Below are positions 1-8,817 of a stretch of 64,000 bases of DNA, piece by piece (position 1 is the stretch's first letter; each line of letters opens with the position of its first letter). The stretch covers positions 5,746,527 through 5,810,526 of the forward strand of contig NZ_SJPG01000001.1 of assembly GCF_007859715.1 (NCBI RefSeq). Reading direction: 5' to 3'. The stretch comes from Rubinisphaera italica (GTDB lineage: Bacteria > Planctomycetota > Planctomycetia > Planctomycetales > Planctomycetaceae). The translations under genes were made by a program, and so were the position numbers. The notes under the pieces are model-generated. The model was given only the letters and a program-made list of their open reading frames with translations. It had not been told where the DNA came from and ran no database searches.

Positions 1-930
1 GTACTTTTTGCGAGGCCGGTTGTTCAACTCCATCACAGCCGCTTGAATATCCTCGGCTTTCAGTTTACGGAAATCGCTCCCCTTCAGGAAGTATTGCCGC
101 AGAAGCCCGTTGGTGTTCTCATTCTGGCCGCGTTGCCACGGCTGGCGAGCCGGAGCAAAATAGATCGCACAATGCAGGGCTTGCTCCAACTCTCGATGAC
201 CCGAAAACTCACTCCCGTTGTCCGTCGTCAAAGTTCGAATCAATGACGATGGCAACCCCTCAAACGCAAACACCGAAGCCGCGTTCAACGTCGATGCTTT
301 CTTGTCCGGCAGATAGCTCGCCACAAGATAGCCGGTCTTGCGTTCGACATGCGTGACAATGTAGCCGGTCCCCTTTTGACCCTCGATGGTATCCGATTCC
401 CAGTGCCCGATCCGCGAACGATTGCGTGCAGAAACCGGTCGCTGATCCATTGGCTTTTTGGTCGGGTCGCATCGTCTGGAGATCCCTGTGCCGTAGCGTT
501 TGCGGCGTTTCTTTCTCGATTGACGCAGCTGCCTGTAGATGTTGCCGCCCTGCTTTTTGTTTGCTTTGATCCAGGCGTAAATCGTCTCAATGGATATTCG
601 CATTCTGGCCTCCCGAGGATGCAGTCGCAAGAGTTGACCTGCAATCTGTTCCGGCGACCACTTGAGAGACAACTTATCGAGCAGGAATTCTTTGAGCGGA
701 GCGTGGTTGAGTTTCCAGGGGAGTTTGCAGAGTTGTCGACGCCGTCGCGCTTTGCGGTCGGCTTTCCCGGCGAAATACTTCCCGGTCGCATCCGAATTCC
801 GCCGCAGTTCTCGGGAGATCGTGCTGGGGTCTCGGGATAACTCGCGCGCAATTTCTATTCGAGAGTGTCCCAGGGCGTGCATGTGCGCTATGGAATCACG
901 TTCCTCAGCAGTAAGATGCGTGTGTGACAT
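1..930 (-). CDS. IS30-family transposase (partial, C-terminus outside window)
   Basis: This is a DDE transposase that moves its own IS element. The reading frame is open from an ATG at 930 to the window edge, 310 codons without a stop. The N-terminus has the helix-turn-helix typical of IS30 (SHTHLTAEERDSIAHMHALG, then IAREL and PSTISREL). The catalytic triad is visible in order: WESDTIEG (about 370-402), TTDNGSEF (about 206-232), and PWQRGQNENTNG (about 88-139), where the glutamate lies in NEN. The last residues seen, NNRPRKKY, match the end of the IS30 catalytic core, so only some 20-30 residues should be missing. Forward-strand open frames across this stretch are antisense shadows. Confidence 0.9.
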   Translation of the reverse strand, partial: MSHTHLTAEERDSIAHMHALGHSRIEIARELSRDPSTISRELRRNSDATGKYFAGKADRKARRRRQLCKLPWKLNHAPLKEFLLDKLSLKWSPEQIAGQLLRLHPREARMRISIETIYAWIKANKKQGGNIYRQLRQSRKKRRKRYGTGISRRCDPTKKPMDQRPVSARNRSRIGHWESDTIEGQKGTGYIVTHVERKTGYLVASYLPDKKASTLNAASVFAFEGLPSSLIRTLTTDNGSEFSGHRELEQALHCAIYFAPARQPWQRGQNENTNGLLRQYFLKGSDFRKLKAEDIQAAVMELNNRPRKKY

Positions 931-1031
931 TCGTGATTTCTTCTTAGTAGGATTGATGGTCGTTTGGTCAAAACAAACCATCTCACGAATGTCACTCTTT
1001 TTCCATCAACCCGTGCATTTCAAAATTGAAT
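1..1031 (-). mobile_element. IS30-family insertion sequence, cut by the window edge
   Basis: The transposase reads leftward from 930 and runs off the window at base 1, so the left end of the element is not visible. The right end probably lies near 1009-1031, where an AT-rich stretch (GTGCATTTCAAAATTGAATC) looks like an IS30-type terminal inverted repeat. Without the other end neither the repeat nor a target duplication can be confirmed. The sequence just outside (1032 onward) is much more AT-rich, as expected at an insertion boundary. Confidence 0.75.
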
Positions 1032-1036
1032 CCACC

Positions 1037-1285
1037 ATGTACCACACTGCCACAGAGATAAATTCACATGTTAATTATAGTGCCATAACTACTTGCTTCG
1101 TTCTTATTGCTACTGAAGTATTTATTGCAGTTAATTTGTATTGCTTAATCTGGAAAGATGAATCTGACGAGTTTAGCGAGTGGTCAACGCGTAAGAAAGC
1201 ATACTTTCAGTGCGTTCCTGCCATTATATTTTTTGTAAAATGGTTTGTAATACTCATTAATTATGTAATGTCATTGTATAGTTAA
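1037..1285 (+). CDS. Small hypothetical membrane protein, possible remnant next to the IS30
   Basis: This 82-residue frame starts at an ATG immediately outside the presumed IS30 end. It has two hydrophobic segments (about residues 18-38 and 60-80) separated by a charged loop with KDESDEFSEW, so it would be a two-pass inner-membrane protein. The codons are AT-rich compared with the neighbours. The frame stays open backward into the IS, so this may be the tail of a longer gene that the insertion cut. No family was recognised and no clear ribosome-binding site precedes the ATG. It may not be expressed. Confidence 0.35.
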   Translation: MYHTATEINSHVNYSAITTCFVLIATEVFIAVNLYCLIWKDESDEFSEWSTRKKAYFQCVPAIIFFVKWFVILINYVMSLYS

Positions 1286-1386
1286 TAACTGACTACGTTT
1301 TCTTTTGTGTTCTCGTCGATACATGCTTGCCCTGCTTTGCGATGAAAGCATGGCACCGATAGTGGTTTATGGTTTGAATTAGCGGA

Positions 1387-1709
1387 TCAATACACAAATC
1401 GGAAATCGACCGTTGTGAGTGTTTGATAGAGGTCTCGGTCATTGAGTGACATGGCGGTGTTGTAACCTGCTTCTAAGAGGCCGAGGTCTCCGGCGGGCCG
1501 AGGACGAAGCGAATTCCTGTTGAGAGGACGGCTGCGGTTTCGGAGTCGACGTCGACGTCTAAGCCGCTGGGCAGTGTTTTGGCTCCGTCGACGGCGCTCC
1601 AGCCGAGGAGTTCGAAGGTTGGCATGACGGCAAAGATGTCCGTCTGGTATTGGACGGGCGGGTGGCTGGGGTCGAAGTGCAGCGAAGCCCCCAGATAATT
1701 TGACGTCAT
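1387..1709 (-). pseudogene. Frameshifted C-terminal fragment of an outer-membrane-like protein
   Basis: Two overlapping leftward frames join into one plausible protein tail if one base is corrected near 1478-1505. The first frame (from 1709) reads a hydrophobic/polar alternating segment ending in STGIRFVLGPPE. The other frame continues LGLLEAGYNTAMSLNDR and ends DFRFVY with a terminal aromatic residue, as beta-barrel proteins often do. The upstream part of the gene is absent: an ATG at 1709 is preceded by unrelated sequence. I infer a degraded remnant of a beta-barrel or porin-like gene; no specific family was identified. Confidence 0.45.
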
Positions 1710-1783
1710 GAATTAAGAAAATCCATCGCAGAAACATTCATGAGCCGGGTGTCATATCCACGCTTGCCGTGCACATGCTGGTT

Positions 1784-1892
1784 TAGATATTGATGATTTC
1801 AAAGTGGAATGAATCCCATACAGGTCTCTCGGTTTAACAATGCACTTGCATTCTGAATAATGACTCTCAGGATGAATTCTTTCACACATTGC
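1784..1892 (+). repeat. 109-bp direct repeat, copy A
   Basis: This stretch is about 80% identical to 2754-2862 over its full length with no gaps. It shares blocks such as TTGATGATTTCAAAG, TGAATAATGACTCTCAGGAT and TTCACACATTGC. The two copies are 970 bp apart in the same orientation and bracket the phosphatase-like gene. Confidence 0.85.
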
Positions 1893-2020
1893 CAACAAGC
1901 CAACTCGTATCAAAAAGAATCTGTTTTTGATATTCTGCGTGACAACAATATATTCCAACATTCGTCTATTGAGTGACACCTTTCAGTCAAATGATTTCTA
2001 CTCTCTCGCAGGCAAAATCC

Positions 2021-2722
2021 ATGGTTTCAAAGACCTTAACGGCTTTCATTATTCTCATGCTCTTTTTTGTTTCGTTACAGGCTGATGAAACGCAGTTAAT
2101 CGAGCCGGTGAGACCATTTGTGAGTCGTGTCGTTCATTCGATGGAATCGTTGCCTTCAGAGAGGAAGGAGATGCTCATGGCGATTACGGACTACATTGTT
2201 GAACAGATCGAGCGTGGCGAAAATGCAAAATTGGTTTTCGTTTGCACGCACAATTCACGTCGCAGTCATTTGTCGCAGGTTTGGTGCTCCACAGCTGCGG
2301 CATACTACGAAGTTCCGCATATTGAAACCTATTCGGGGGGAACGGAAGCGACTGCCTGTAATATTCGCACAGTCCGTGCGTTGAGAAGATCAGGGCTATC
2401 TGTGGTTGCATCGACAGAAGGTGACAACCCTGTCTATCTGGTCCAGTATTCAGAGAAACTGCCCTCGATTCGCGCTTACTCAAAAGTCTATTTTGAGGAA
2501 GGGAATCCGAGTTCCGATTTTGCGGTCATGTTGTGCTGCTCCGACGCTGACAAAAAGTGTCCAGTCGTCGAAGGCTCCGACAGTCGCTTTGCGTTGCACT
2601 ATGAAGACCCAAAGATCGCAGACAATACGCCGAAAGAGTCAAAGCGCTATGATGAACGTTCTCTCCAAATTGCACGGGAAATGTTTTTCGTGATGTCAGA
2701 GGTCTCTAAGAGAATCCACTAA
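2021..2722 (+). CDS. Secreted low-molecular-weight phosphatase / arsenate reductase-like protein
   Basis: The protein belongs to the low-molecular-weight protein-tyrosine phosphatase / ArsC superfamily, which uses a P-loop cysteine to remove phosphate from proteins or to reduce arsenate. The P-loop CTHNSRRS is complete (CX5R: Cys75, Arg81 from this start), after a beta strand AKLVFV. A later EDPK may supply the acid loop. A signal peptide (VSKTLTAFIILMLFFVSLQA) places it outside the cytoplasm, which is unusual for this fold. I chose the ATG at 2021, next to the signal sequence; ATG 1991 and GTG 1973 are alternatives in frame. It stands alone between two 109-bp direct repeats. Substrate unknown. 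Confidence 0.75.
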   Translation: MVSKTLTAFIILMLFFVSLQADETQLIEPVRPFVSRVVHSMESLPSERKEMLMAITDYIVEQIERGENAKLVFVCTHNSRRSHLSQVWCSTAAAYYEVPHIETYSGGTEATACNIRTVRALRRSGLSVVASTEGDNPVYLVQYSEKLPSIRAYSKVYFEEGNPSSDFAVMLCCSDADKKCPVVEGSDSRFALHYEDPKIADNTPKESKRYDERSLQIAREMFFVMSEVSKRIH

Positions 2723-2753
2723 CTATTGAGCATTGGGTAGCCAGGAAATGCTC

Positions 2754-2862
2754 TAGACATTGATGATTTCAAAGAGAAATGAATCCCGTGCAGGGTTCTC
2801 GGTTGGGTGTTGCACTTTCATCCTGAATAATGACTCTCAGGATGCATTCCTTCACACATTGC
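2754..2862 (+). repeat. 109-bp direct repeat, copy B
   Basis: Second copy of the repeat at 1784-1892, equal in length and orientation. It begins 31 bp after the phosphatase-like stop codon, and its end touches a perfect hairpin (2862-2885). Confidence 0.85.
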
Positions 2863-2885
2863 ATGCTCACACAATTGTGAGCATG
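2862..2885. other. Perfect inverted repeat between convergent genes
   Basis: CATGCTCACA and TGTGAGCATG form a perfect 10-bp stem with a CAAT loop. It lies between the ends of the convergent genes at 2722 and 2901. No T-tract follows on either strand, so it is not a classical intrinsic terminator. It could be a 3'-end stabiliser or a factor-assisted stop. Confidence 0.6.
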
Positions 2886-2900
2886 GCGTCTGGCGAAATC

Positions 2901-4838
2901 TTACGGTAACAAGACTGGTAGTTGTTCCTTCAGGTCATCGACGGAAGTGGCATTGCTGACGACCTGTCCTTGCTGGTTCACAAGGAACATGGTTGGAACT
3001 GAAATGATGCCGTAGTCGACTGCGAGCTGACCTTCGAGGCCTTCCGGTTCAGCAATGTGTGCCCAGCGGTTTCCATGCTGATTGATATAAGGAGCGATTG
3101 CTTCTTTTTGCGTATCGAGATTCACGCCGACAATTTCAAATCCTTTGGCGCGATACTTATCGTACAGGGCTTTGATCTGTGGCAAATCTTCTGTGCAGGG
3201 CTGACACCAGGTCGCCCAGAAAATCACGAGGACCGCTTTGCCGCGATAGGCTCCCAGATCGACCGGTTTGCCATCCAGACCGGTTCCCTTTAACGCCAGA
3301 GATTTTCCTTCCAAGCTCAAGCGTCGCAAAGCCCCCTGGGCGCGTTTACCGGCATCGGTTGCTGCGTGATCAGTCGCCAGAGAAGTGTACCATTTCTGTG
3401 CTTCTTCGGTTTTCCCGCTGAATTCTTCGGTGATTGCCAATTGCAGTAAGGCATCTGCGGCATCCTCCGATTTCGGGTAAGATGTCACAAACCCTTTTAA
3501 CTGAGCCAGCCACCAGTTCTGCATTTCTTCCCGTTCCTCATTCTCAGCAGGAGCAGATTGCAGTTTGATGGTGTACTCGGCCAGAAGTCGACGGTATGCG
3601 GTGTAAGGGATCAATTCGGAATTCGGGCGCTGTTTGCGTAAGTCTGTTTCGATCGTCGCGAGTTGTCGGACTCCCTCTGCATATTTTCCAGTTTGAACAG
3701 CAGCTGCCAGACCATCGATCATTTGCGTGAGCCATTGCTTCCGCTCTTCTTCAGTTGACGAAGCCGCCAGCAATTTTCTCAGGACATCGACACGTTGACT
3801 ATTATACCGAGCCAGTTCAGCAGCAGAGGATTGTGGTGTCGGAGCATTGCCATCGAGTTCCTGCAGTGTGGTTAGCAACTGACGCATTTCCGGAGTAATT
3901 TCCGACTGAGCGGTCATCCCGGGGGCAGCAGCGGACATGGAAGGTTGCATTAAAATGCCCCCTTCGGTCATCTGCAGTTCGGCTCCTTCAATCGGAGCAG
4001 GAATTTGCGTCAGCTTCCAGGCTTGTCCTACCTGGACGAGTTCGCCCATCTGGACGAAACCAGTTTCACCGGCAGTCTCAACAATTGCCATCACATTTTC
4101 ATACACAACAAGGTCCTGATTCGCTTTGCCTTCATCAGCCGGGATGACGTAGGGCATGAGCATGGAACTGTCGAAGCGTAACCATTCCGTCGTATTATTG
4201 ATGATTTTTGACTGGCTCACACGGGCACGCATCGTTTCTGCCGTATTTTTTGTTTCCGTCTGGATTTTTTGAGACAAGTCATCTGCGATGCCGAGTTTCT
4301 TCATTTCGTCAGAAGAAAGCAGAACGAGAGTTAATCGGTTGGGATCGTTTTTGGCCATCGCCAGAATGGCTTCACGGGAGGCTTCTTCGGCAGAAATCAT
4401 TTTCCAATGATCCATTTTCCCATCTTCGTCGGTATCGACCGCCCAACGTGTGCCCGCAATATTCATCCAGCGAGATTGGTCCACCTTGTTATTGAAATTG
4501 GAATCGACATCTCGATACACCTCATAACCCCGGTCGTAATACCGCCACTGGTCGACAACATTGTCGCCATTGGTATCCCAGAATCGTCTAAGGACCTGCC
4601 CTTCTGGACCAAACACGACCCAGCCAGAATTTTTCCCCTGACGTTCGACCTCAACCTTGCACGCGGCATAGTCAGCTTTTTCAACCAGTTCATAGGGAAC
4701 ATCCTGCTGAGTTGGTCGAAACGATAACGCCAAATCGGCCGTTGGGGCATCAGCTGCGAATGCCATTGTGGAGCATGCTAAAGTGCATCCCATTCCACTG
4801 ATGAATGAGCAAATATTACGGCTAACCAAAGAACGCAT
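2901..4838 (-). CDS. Secreted TlpA/ResA-type thioredoxin with a long N-terminal region
   Basis: The protein is 645 residues and is predicted to be exported (signal peptide ending in CSTMAFA). The C-terminal 130 residues are an AlkA/TlpA-type redoxin: FWATWCQPC with Cys545 and Cys548, and the cis-proline SVPTMF near 615. These act as extracytoplasmic thiol-disulfide oxidoreductases. Residues 60-130 contain W-R-Y-Y-D / D-x-D-x-D-x-x-x-D-like repeats (DTNGDNVVDQW, DSNFNNKVDQ, DTDEDGKMDHW) resembling EF-hand/dockerin-type calcium loops. The middle (about 330-510) is helical and TPR-like. It is single-gene and convergent with the phosphatase-like gene. The redox partner is unknown. Confidence 0.85.
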   Translation of the reverse strand: MRSLVSRNICSFISGMGCTLACSTMAFAADAPTADLALSFRPTQQDVPYELVEKADYAACKVEVERQGKNSGWVVFGPEGQVLRRFWDTNGDNVVDQWRYYDRGYEVYRDVDSNFNNKVDQSRWMNIAGTRWAVDTDEDGKMDHWKMISAEEASREAILAMAKNDPNRLTLVLLSSDEMKKLGIADDLSQKIQTETKNTAETMRARVSQSKIINNTTEWLRFDSSMLMPYVIPADEGKANQDLVVYENVMAIVETAGETGFVQMGELVQVGQAWKLTQIPAPIEGAELQMTEGGILMQPSMSAAAPGMTAQSEITPEMRQLLTTLQELDGNAPTPQSSAAELARYNSQRVDVLRKLLAASSTEEERKQWLTQMIDGLAAAVQTGKYAEGVRQLATIETDLRKQRPNSELIPYTAYRRLLAEYTIKLQSAPAENEEREEMQNWWLAQLKGFVTSYPKSEDAADALLQLAITEEFSGKTEEAQKWYTSLATDHAATDAGKRAQGALRRLSLEGKSLALKGTGLDGKPVDLGAYRGKAVLVIFWATWCQPCTEDLPQIKALYDKYRAKGFEIVGVNLDTQKEAIAPYINQHGNRWAHIAEPEGLEGQLAVDYGIISVPTMFLVNQQGQVVSNATSVDDLKEQLPVLLP

Positions 4839-5109
4839 TCTAAGATCCTTCTCTTACAGAAATTTCCAGCAATTCTGTTTCAATATCTTGCGGTAACGAC
4901 AGATTCTCTCCATTTTCCGATATCCTATGCAAAATAGGGCATTCAGGTCACGATCAATTTCTCCAGAAGTTCAAATAAGCTGTGGCTGATACGTAAGGCG
5001 TGAATTTTGATCTGAGTTCTGAATTGACTATCATTGACTAATTGAACCTGCCAGTCAGACTTTGCCTGACAATTATCTACAACTTGATGACATGAAAAAT
5101 TGAATAACC

Positions 5110-5733
5110 ATGCTGAAATTGCAACCTGTTCCCGAAGACAAAGCGGATGGAAAAGTCGGTCAAACATACGAACGCCTGCACGACCTTCTCGGACCGGATC
5201 CGCTTCCCGAACCTTTTCTCATCATGGGAAATGTCGAAGCGTTTTTGCGAGACTATTACATGAATTTCAAAAAGTTTGTCTACTCTGCTGGCAAACTGGA
5301 TGAGAAATCCAAAGCCGCCATTGCCCTGGTGACGGCAATTCATGCCCATAGCGAGGTTTGGTTTCAGTATTTTCGACAGCGGTGTCTCGATTTGGGCTGG
5401 GAGGAATCACAGTTGGCTGAGTTGGCTGCGATCTCGACCACAAATTACATGTACAATACATTCTTCAAATTTCGTGAACTTTCCGGGACCGATAAATTTG
5501 AAGGATTACCGGTCGGACTGCGAGCACATACATTTCACGGAACCAGTCTGGACGACAAGATGGTCGAACTGATCAACCTCGTGATCAGCGATTTGAATGC
5601 CTGCAAGCCTTGCGTGAGTGGGCATGTCTCCAAAGCCGAGAATCTCGGACTTTCTTCGGAGGAAATGCTTGAAGCGATTCAGTGTGCGGCCACTGTTTAT
5701 GCAGGTGCTCAGTTTATTAGTGCAGCGAGTTAA
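5110..5733 (+). CDS. AhpD-like / carboxymuconolactone decarboxylase-family protein
   Basis: This 207-residue protein belongs to the AhpD/CMD superfamily of all-helical proteins, several of which are alkylhydroperoxidases. The CxxCxxxH catalytic signature is present as CKPCVSGH (Cys165, Cys168, His172). The N-terminal half looks like a degenerate second copy of the fold, with HAHSEVWFQ at the matching place and no cysteines, as in two-domain members. A role in peroxide detoxification or as a small thiol reductase is inferred. It is divergent from the upstream TlpA-like gene, sharing a 270-bp promoter region. Confidence 0.8.
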   Translation: MLKLQPVPEDKADGKVGQTYERLHDLLGPDPLPEPFLIMGNVEAFLRDYYMNFKKFVYSAGKLDEKSKAAIALVTAIHAHSEVWFQYFRQRCLDLGWEESQLAELAAISTTNYMYNTFFKFRELSGTDKFEGLPVGLRAHTFHGTSLDDKMVELINLVISDLNACKPCVSGHVSKAENLGLSSEEMLEAIQCAATVYAGAQFISAAS

Positions 5734-5997
5734 TCGATATTTGCTTCTGAAAAAACGTCCGTGTGTGCCAGTCTCTGTTAATCAAAACAGTTGGTTGAGT
5801 TATGCATTTCGATAACTTAATCTATGAAGAATCCCTGTTCCCATTGAACACTGAATTTCAGTTTCATGACGAATAGGCGATGATCAGTGGGCTTATCTTA
5901 GAGAGCGTCGCCGTCACCCGAGAGAGTCTGACTGAGGTCTTCATAGTTTCGTAAATCAGACCTCTCAACAGGTTGGAGTATTTGCATTTAGCCAACT

Positions 5998-6765
5998 ATG
6001 ATCAGTGTCATTATCTCTTATTACGATCGTTATGAGATAAATCATCTGCATCGTTTGTTAGCGGACATGGAAAGATTTCCTGCTGGTTTACCATTTCGGC
6101 TTCTTATCGTGGTCAACTCTACGGATGTAGTGCATCCTTCACTGAATTCACTTCCTACATCTTTCAATTACGAAGTGATTCGACGTGAAAATAGAGGATA
6201 TAACATCGGTGCCTGGGAAGAGGGATGGCGATATCAAAAGGATGAAGCTTATCTCTTTATGCAGCATGAGTGCCGGATACTACGTTCCGGATGGTTGAAA
6301 GCATTTGATCAAGTTTCACAGCGACCAGCTGTCGGTCTTATTGGAGAATCGCTTGCACAGGATTGGGATCAGCCTTGGGAATCGATCGCTGAAGAGATCA
6401 GATTTTATGAAATGCATGAACACGAAATTGCAGGGAAACCAATCAAAGATCGTGTGGCCTGCTACCAGCATCATTTAAAAAGCTGGCAAATCGACCCACT
6501 CAATAATGCAGGCCATTTACAGAGTCTGGTTTTGTATGCAAAACACAAGATCCTGAAGGAGATCGATGGGTTCCCCATTGGAAATAATTATGGCGAAGCG
6601 ATCGCGTCAGAAATTGGGATCTCTAAGAAAGTGGAAGCGATGGGGTATCAAATCACGCAAGTCCACAAAAAGCCTTTTCGCTATATCTCTCATCCCCAGT
6701 GGATCCAGGACTCGAATCCATCACTCTGGAATCTGCTGGTAAATCTACCTGCCAGATTCACTTAA
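5998..6765 (+). CDS. Glycosyltransferase-like protein (family 2-type fold)
   Basis: The 255-residue protein begins with a GT-A-type first strand (MISVIISYYDR) and continues FRLLIVVNST. NRGYNIGAWEEGWR corresponds to the N-x-G-x-N-x-G motif of GT2 enzymes, and YLFMQHECRILRSGWL stands where the DXD strand is expected, with the metal-binding DXD replaced by a QHE sequence. The missing DXD makes the catalytic state uncertain. No membrane segment is present. It stands alone, without polysaccharide genes beside it. Donor and acceptor cannot be inferred. Confidence 0.55.
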   Translation: MISVIISYYDRYEINHLHRLLADMERFPAGLPFRLLIVVNSTDVVHPSLNSLPTSFNYEVIRRENRGYNIGAWEEGWRYQKDEAYLFMQHECRILRSGWLKAFDQVSQRPAVGLIGESLAQDWDQPWESIAEEIRFYEMHEHEIAGKPIKDRVACYQHHLKSWQIDPLNNAGHLQSLVLYAKHKILKEIDGFPIGNNYGEAIASEIGISKKVEAMGYQITQVHKKPFRYISHPQWIQDSNPSLWNLLVNLPARFT

Positions 6766-7238
6766 CGCTGAGTTCATCGCAAAAATCTACTCAACATTGC
6801 TTCGTCATCATGAGTGATCATTTCGATCAGAGTGGAATGAGGACTTAACCCCAATTCCGTTAAAAGTCGAACTCACTTCTTCCGATAAGAACTCTCCAAA
6901 ACGATCTCAAGGCTCGTGTCATTTTCTTCTGAATAGTACGAATCTTTTTCATTTTGATATTCCCGAGGTTAACTGACCATCAACATTCTGGCATATTGCC
7001 CTTAATTGAATGACATTGATTTACAATTCAGATCGATTGAAAACCTTATCAGTTGACTCGACAGAAAATAAGCCGTTAATCAAGTATGAATCTCTTTGGA
7101 ATTACATTCGTTTTACGTGAAAGAATGAATTCAAACCATAAGTCTGAAAATAGCGCATAAACCGTTATAATCAATGTACCGATACCAGCAGGTTATTCCG
7201 CATAAGCCGAATTCCTGTCAGGATCGATATTGCCAAAA
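6766..7238. other. Intergenic region, no gene seen
   Basis: This AT-rich stretch between the glycosyltransferase-like gene and the sulfatase has no convincing coding frame, RNA gene or known repeat. Its right end contains the promoter-like sequence listed separately. Confidence 0.6.
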
Positions 7239-7266
7239 TTGACAGACTTCCTTTCCGGAATATGTT
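7239..7266 (+). promoter_or_regulatory. Sigma70-like promoter candidate for the sulfatase
   Basis: A perfect -35 TTGACA (7239-7244) is followed after 16 bp by TATGTT (7261-7266); TACAAT at 7270-7275 is an alternative but badly spaced -10. Transcription would begin near 7275, about 90 bp ahead of the chosen sulfatase start at 7363, which supports that start over the one at 7273. Confidence 0.4.
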
Positions 7267-7362
7267 GGTACAATGCGCAGGGGTTCGGCGATCAGTCATT
7301 GTTTGATTCGAACCGATGACCGTGAATCAATTTGTTTTCTTTCCGCTCTAACAGGTGCGCTC

Positions 7363-8775
7363 ATGCCACGATCTCTGAGTCTGTTTTGCTGGTTGCTTTT
7401 AGGTTTCATATCATGCAGCATCGTGTCAGAACGAGTGCAGGCCGAAGAACGTCCGAATGTTTTATTCATTGCAGTTGATGATCTGCGTCCAGAGATTCAC
7501 AACTACGGCATCAATAAAATGGTCACGCCGAATTTCGATCGCCTGGCTGCACAGGGTGTTCAGTTTAATCGTGCGTATTGCAATATCGCGGTCTGCGGAG
7601 CTTCGCGAGCCAGTCTGATGTCCGGACTGCGTCCAACCCCCAAACGATTTACTTCTTATCTGACACGGATCGACAAAGATGCCCCCGAGGTGACTTCACT
7701 TCCCAAGCTGTTTAAAGATCAGGGATATACAACGATCAGCAACGGTAAAATCTACCATCACAAAAACGACGATCCAACGGCCTGGAGTGAACCGGCGTGG
7801 CGAGGAAAGAAATCGAGCTTGTGGTGGGTTATGGCAGAAAACCAACCCGAACCGGGATCTAATAAACGCGGCCCTGCTTTTGAAGCGGCTGTCGAACTGG
7901 ATGAAAATTATCCCGATGCGATCACCTGTGAAAAAACGATTCAAGACTTAAAACGACTGGCAAAAAAAGAGGAGCCGTTCTTTCTGGCGTGTGGATTTTA
8001 TCGCCCCCATCTCCCATTTGTCGCTCCTCAGAAGTACTGGGATCTTTATCCGGAAGATGAAGTGATCCTTCCCGATAACATGTATTTTCCCCACGACTTA
8101 TCACAAGCATTTCAGTATCGATGGGGAGAAATGCGGTCCTATCGTGGTATCCCTCCCCAAGGGCCAGTTACTGAAGTGACGGCTCGAAACTTGATTCGAG
8201 GCTACCATGCCTGCGTCAGTTTTATCGATGCTCAACTGGGGCGTCTGCTCGATGAACTCGATCAGTTAGGAATTGCAGATAACACGATTGTCGTGCTGTG
8301 GGGAGATCATGGCTGGCAACTGGGCGAGCATGGTTTCTGGTGCAAACACACAAATTTCGAAGTGGCGACACGCACCCCGCTCTACATCGCCGGGCCGGGA
8401 ATTGAAGGTGGCCGTGCGTGTGAAAAGCTCGTCGAGTTTGTCGACATCTACCCAACTTTGTGCGAGTTAGCAAAGATTGACAAGCCTGAGCACCTGCAGG
8501 GAAAAAGCATGCAGGTGCTTCTTAATGATGTGAATGCTGAATTCAAAGAAGCGGTTTATACAAGACATGGCGGTGGAGATGCCGTCCGCACTTCTGATTT
8601 TCGTTATATGGAAATTCGCACCAAAAACGGAGCCGGTGACTATCTGGGAGAGGGACTCTTCGATCTGAAAAATGACCCTGCTGAAAATTACGATTTCAGT
8701 ATCAACCCGAATTTTGCGGAAACGCGGGAGAGCCTGAAAGAGATGCTGAAACAGCACAAAGCCAGTGTCGAATAG
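7363..8775 (+). CDS. Secreted sulfatase, iduronate-2-sulfatase-like
   Basis: This type I sulfatase hydrolyses sulfate esters, probably on an algal or host polysaccharide. The formylglycine signature is CGASR (Cys78), the bacterial/IDS C-x-A-S-R variant, in AVCGASRASLMSGLRP. Metal-binding aspartates are at the start (VLFIAVDDLRP), and LWGDHGWQLGEHG supplies the second metal pair. The closest relatives by motif are iduronate-2-sulfatase-like enzymes. The start at 7363 has an AGGTG ribosome-binding site and directly opens a signal peptide (MPRSLSLFCWLLLGFISCSI). A frame extension to 7273 has no such features. The substrate cannot be told from sequence. The gene is followed by an R1 palindromic repeat. 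Confidence 0.9.
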   Translation: MPRSLSLFCWLLLGFISCSIVSERVQAEERPNVLFIAVDDLRPEIHNYGINKMVTPNFDRLAAQGVQFNRAYCNIAVCGASRASLMSGLRPTPKRFTSYLTRIDKDAPEVTSLPKLFKDQGYTTISNGKIYHHKNDDPTAWSEPAWRGKKSSLWWVMAENQPEPGSNKRGPAFEAAVELDENYPDAITCEKTIQDLKRLAKKEEPFFLACGFYRPHLPFVAPQKYWDLYPEDEVILPDNMYFPHDLSQAFQYRWGEMRSYRGIPPQGPVTEVTARNLIRGYHACVSFIDAQLGRLLDELDQLGIADNTIVVLWGDHGWQLGEHGFWCKHTNFEVATRTPLYIAGPGIEGGRACEKLVEFVDIYPTLCELAKIDKPEHLQGKSMQVLLNDVNAEFKEAVYTRHGGGDAVRTSDFRYMEIRTKNGAGDYLGEGLFDLKNDPAENYDFSINPNFAETRESLKEMLKQHKASVE

Positions 8776-8817
8776 AAATCACAACGCCTGGCAAACTTGA
8801 TCATGTGAAAAATAATT

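Noticed and set aside
285..851. Long open frames opposite and alongside the IS30 transposase (349-840 forward, 285-851 reverse, 662-1036 forward)
   Set aside because: They are shadow frames of the transposase, which has the only frame with DDE motifs.
1752..1979. 75-residue leftward frame over the first 109-bp repeat
   Set aside because: No family, no ribosome-binding site; the repeat itself is the likelier content.
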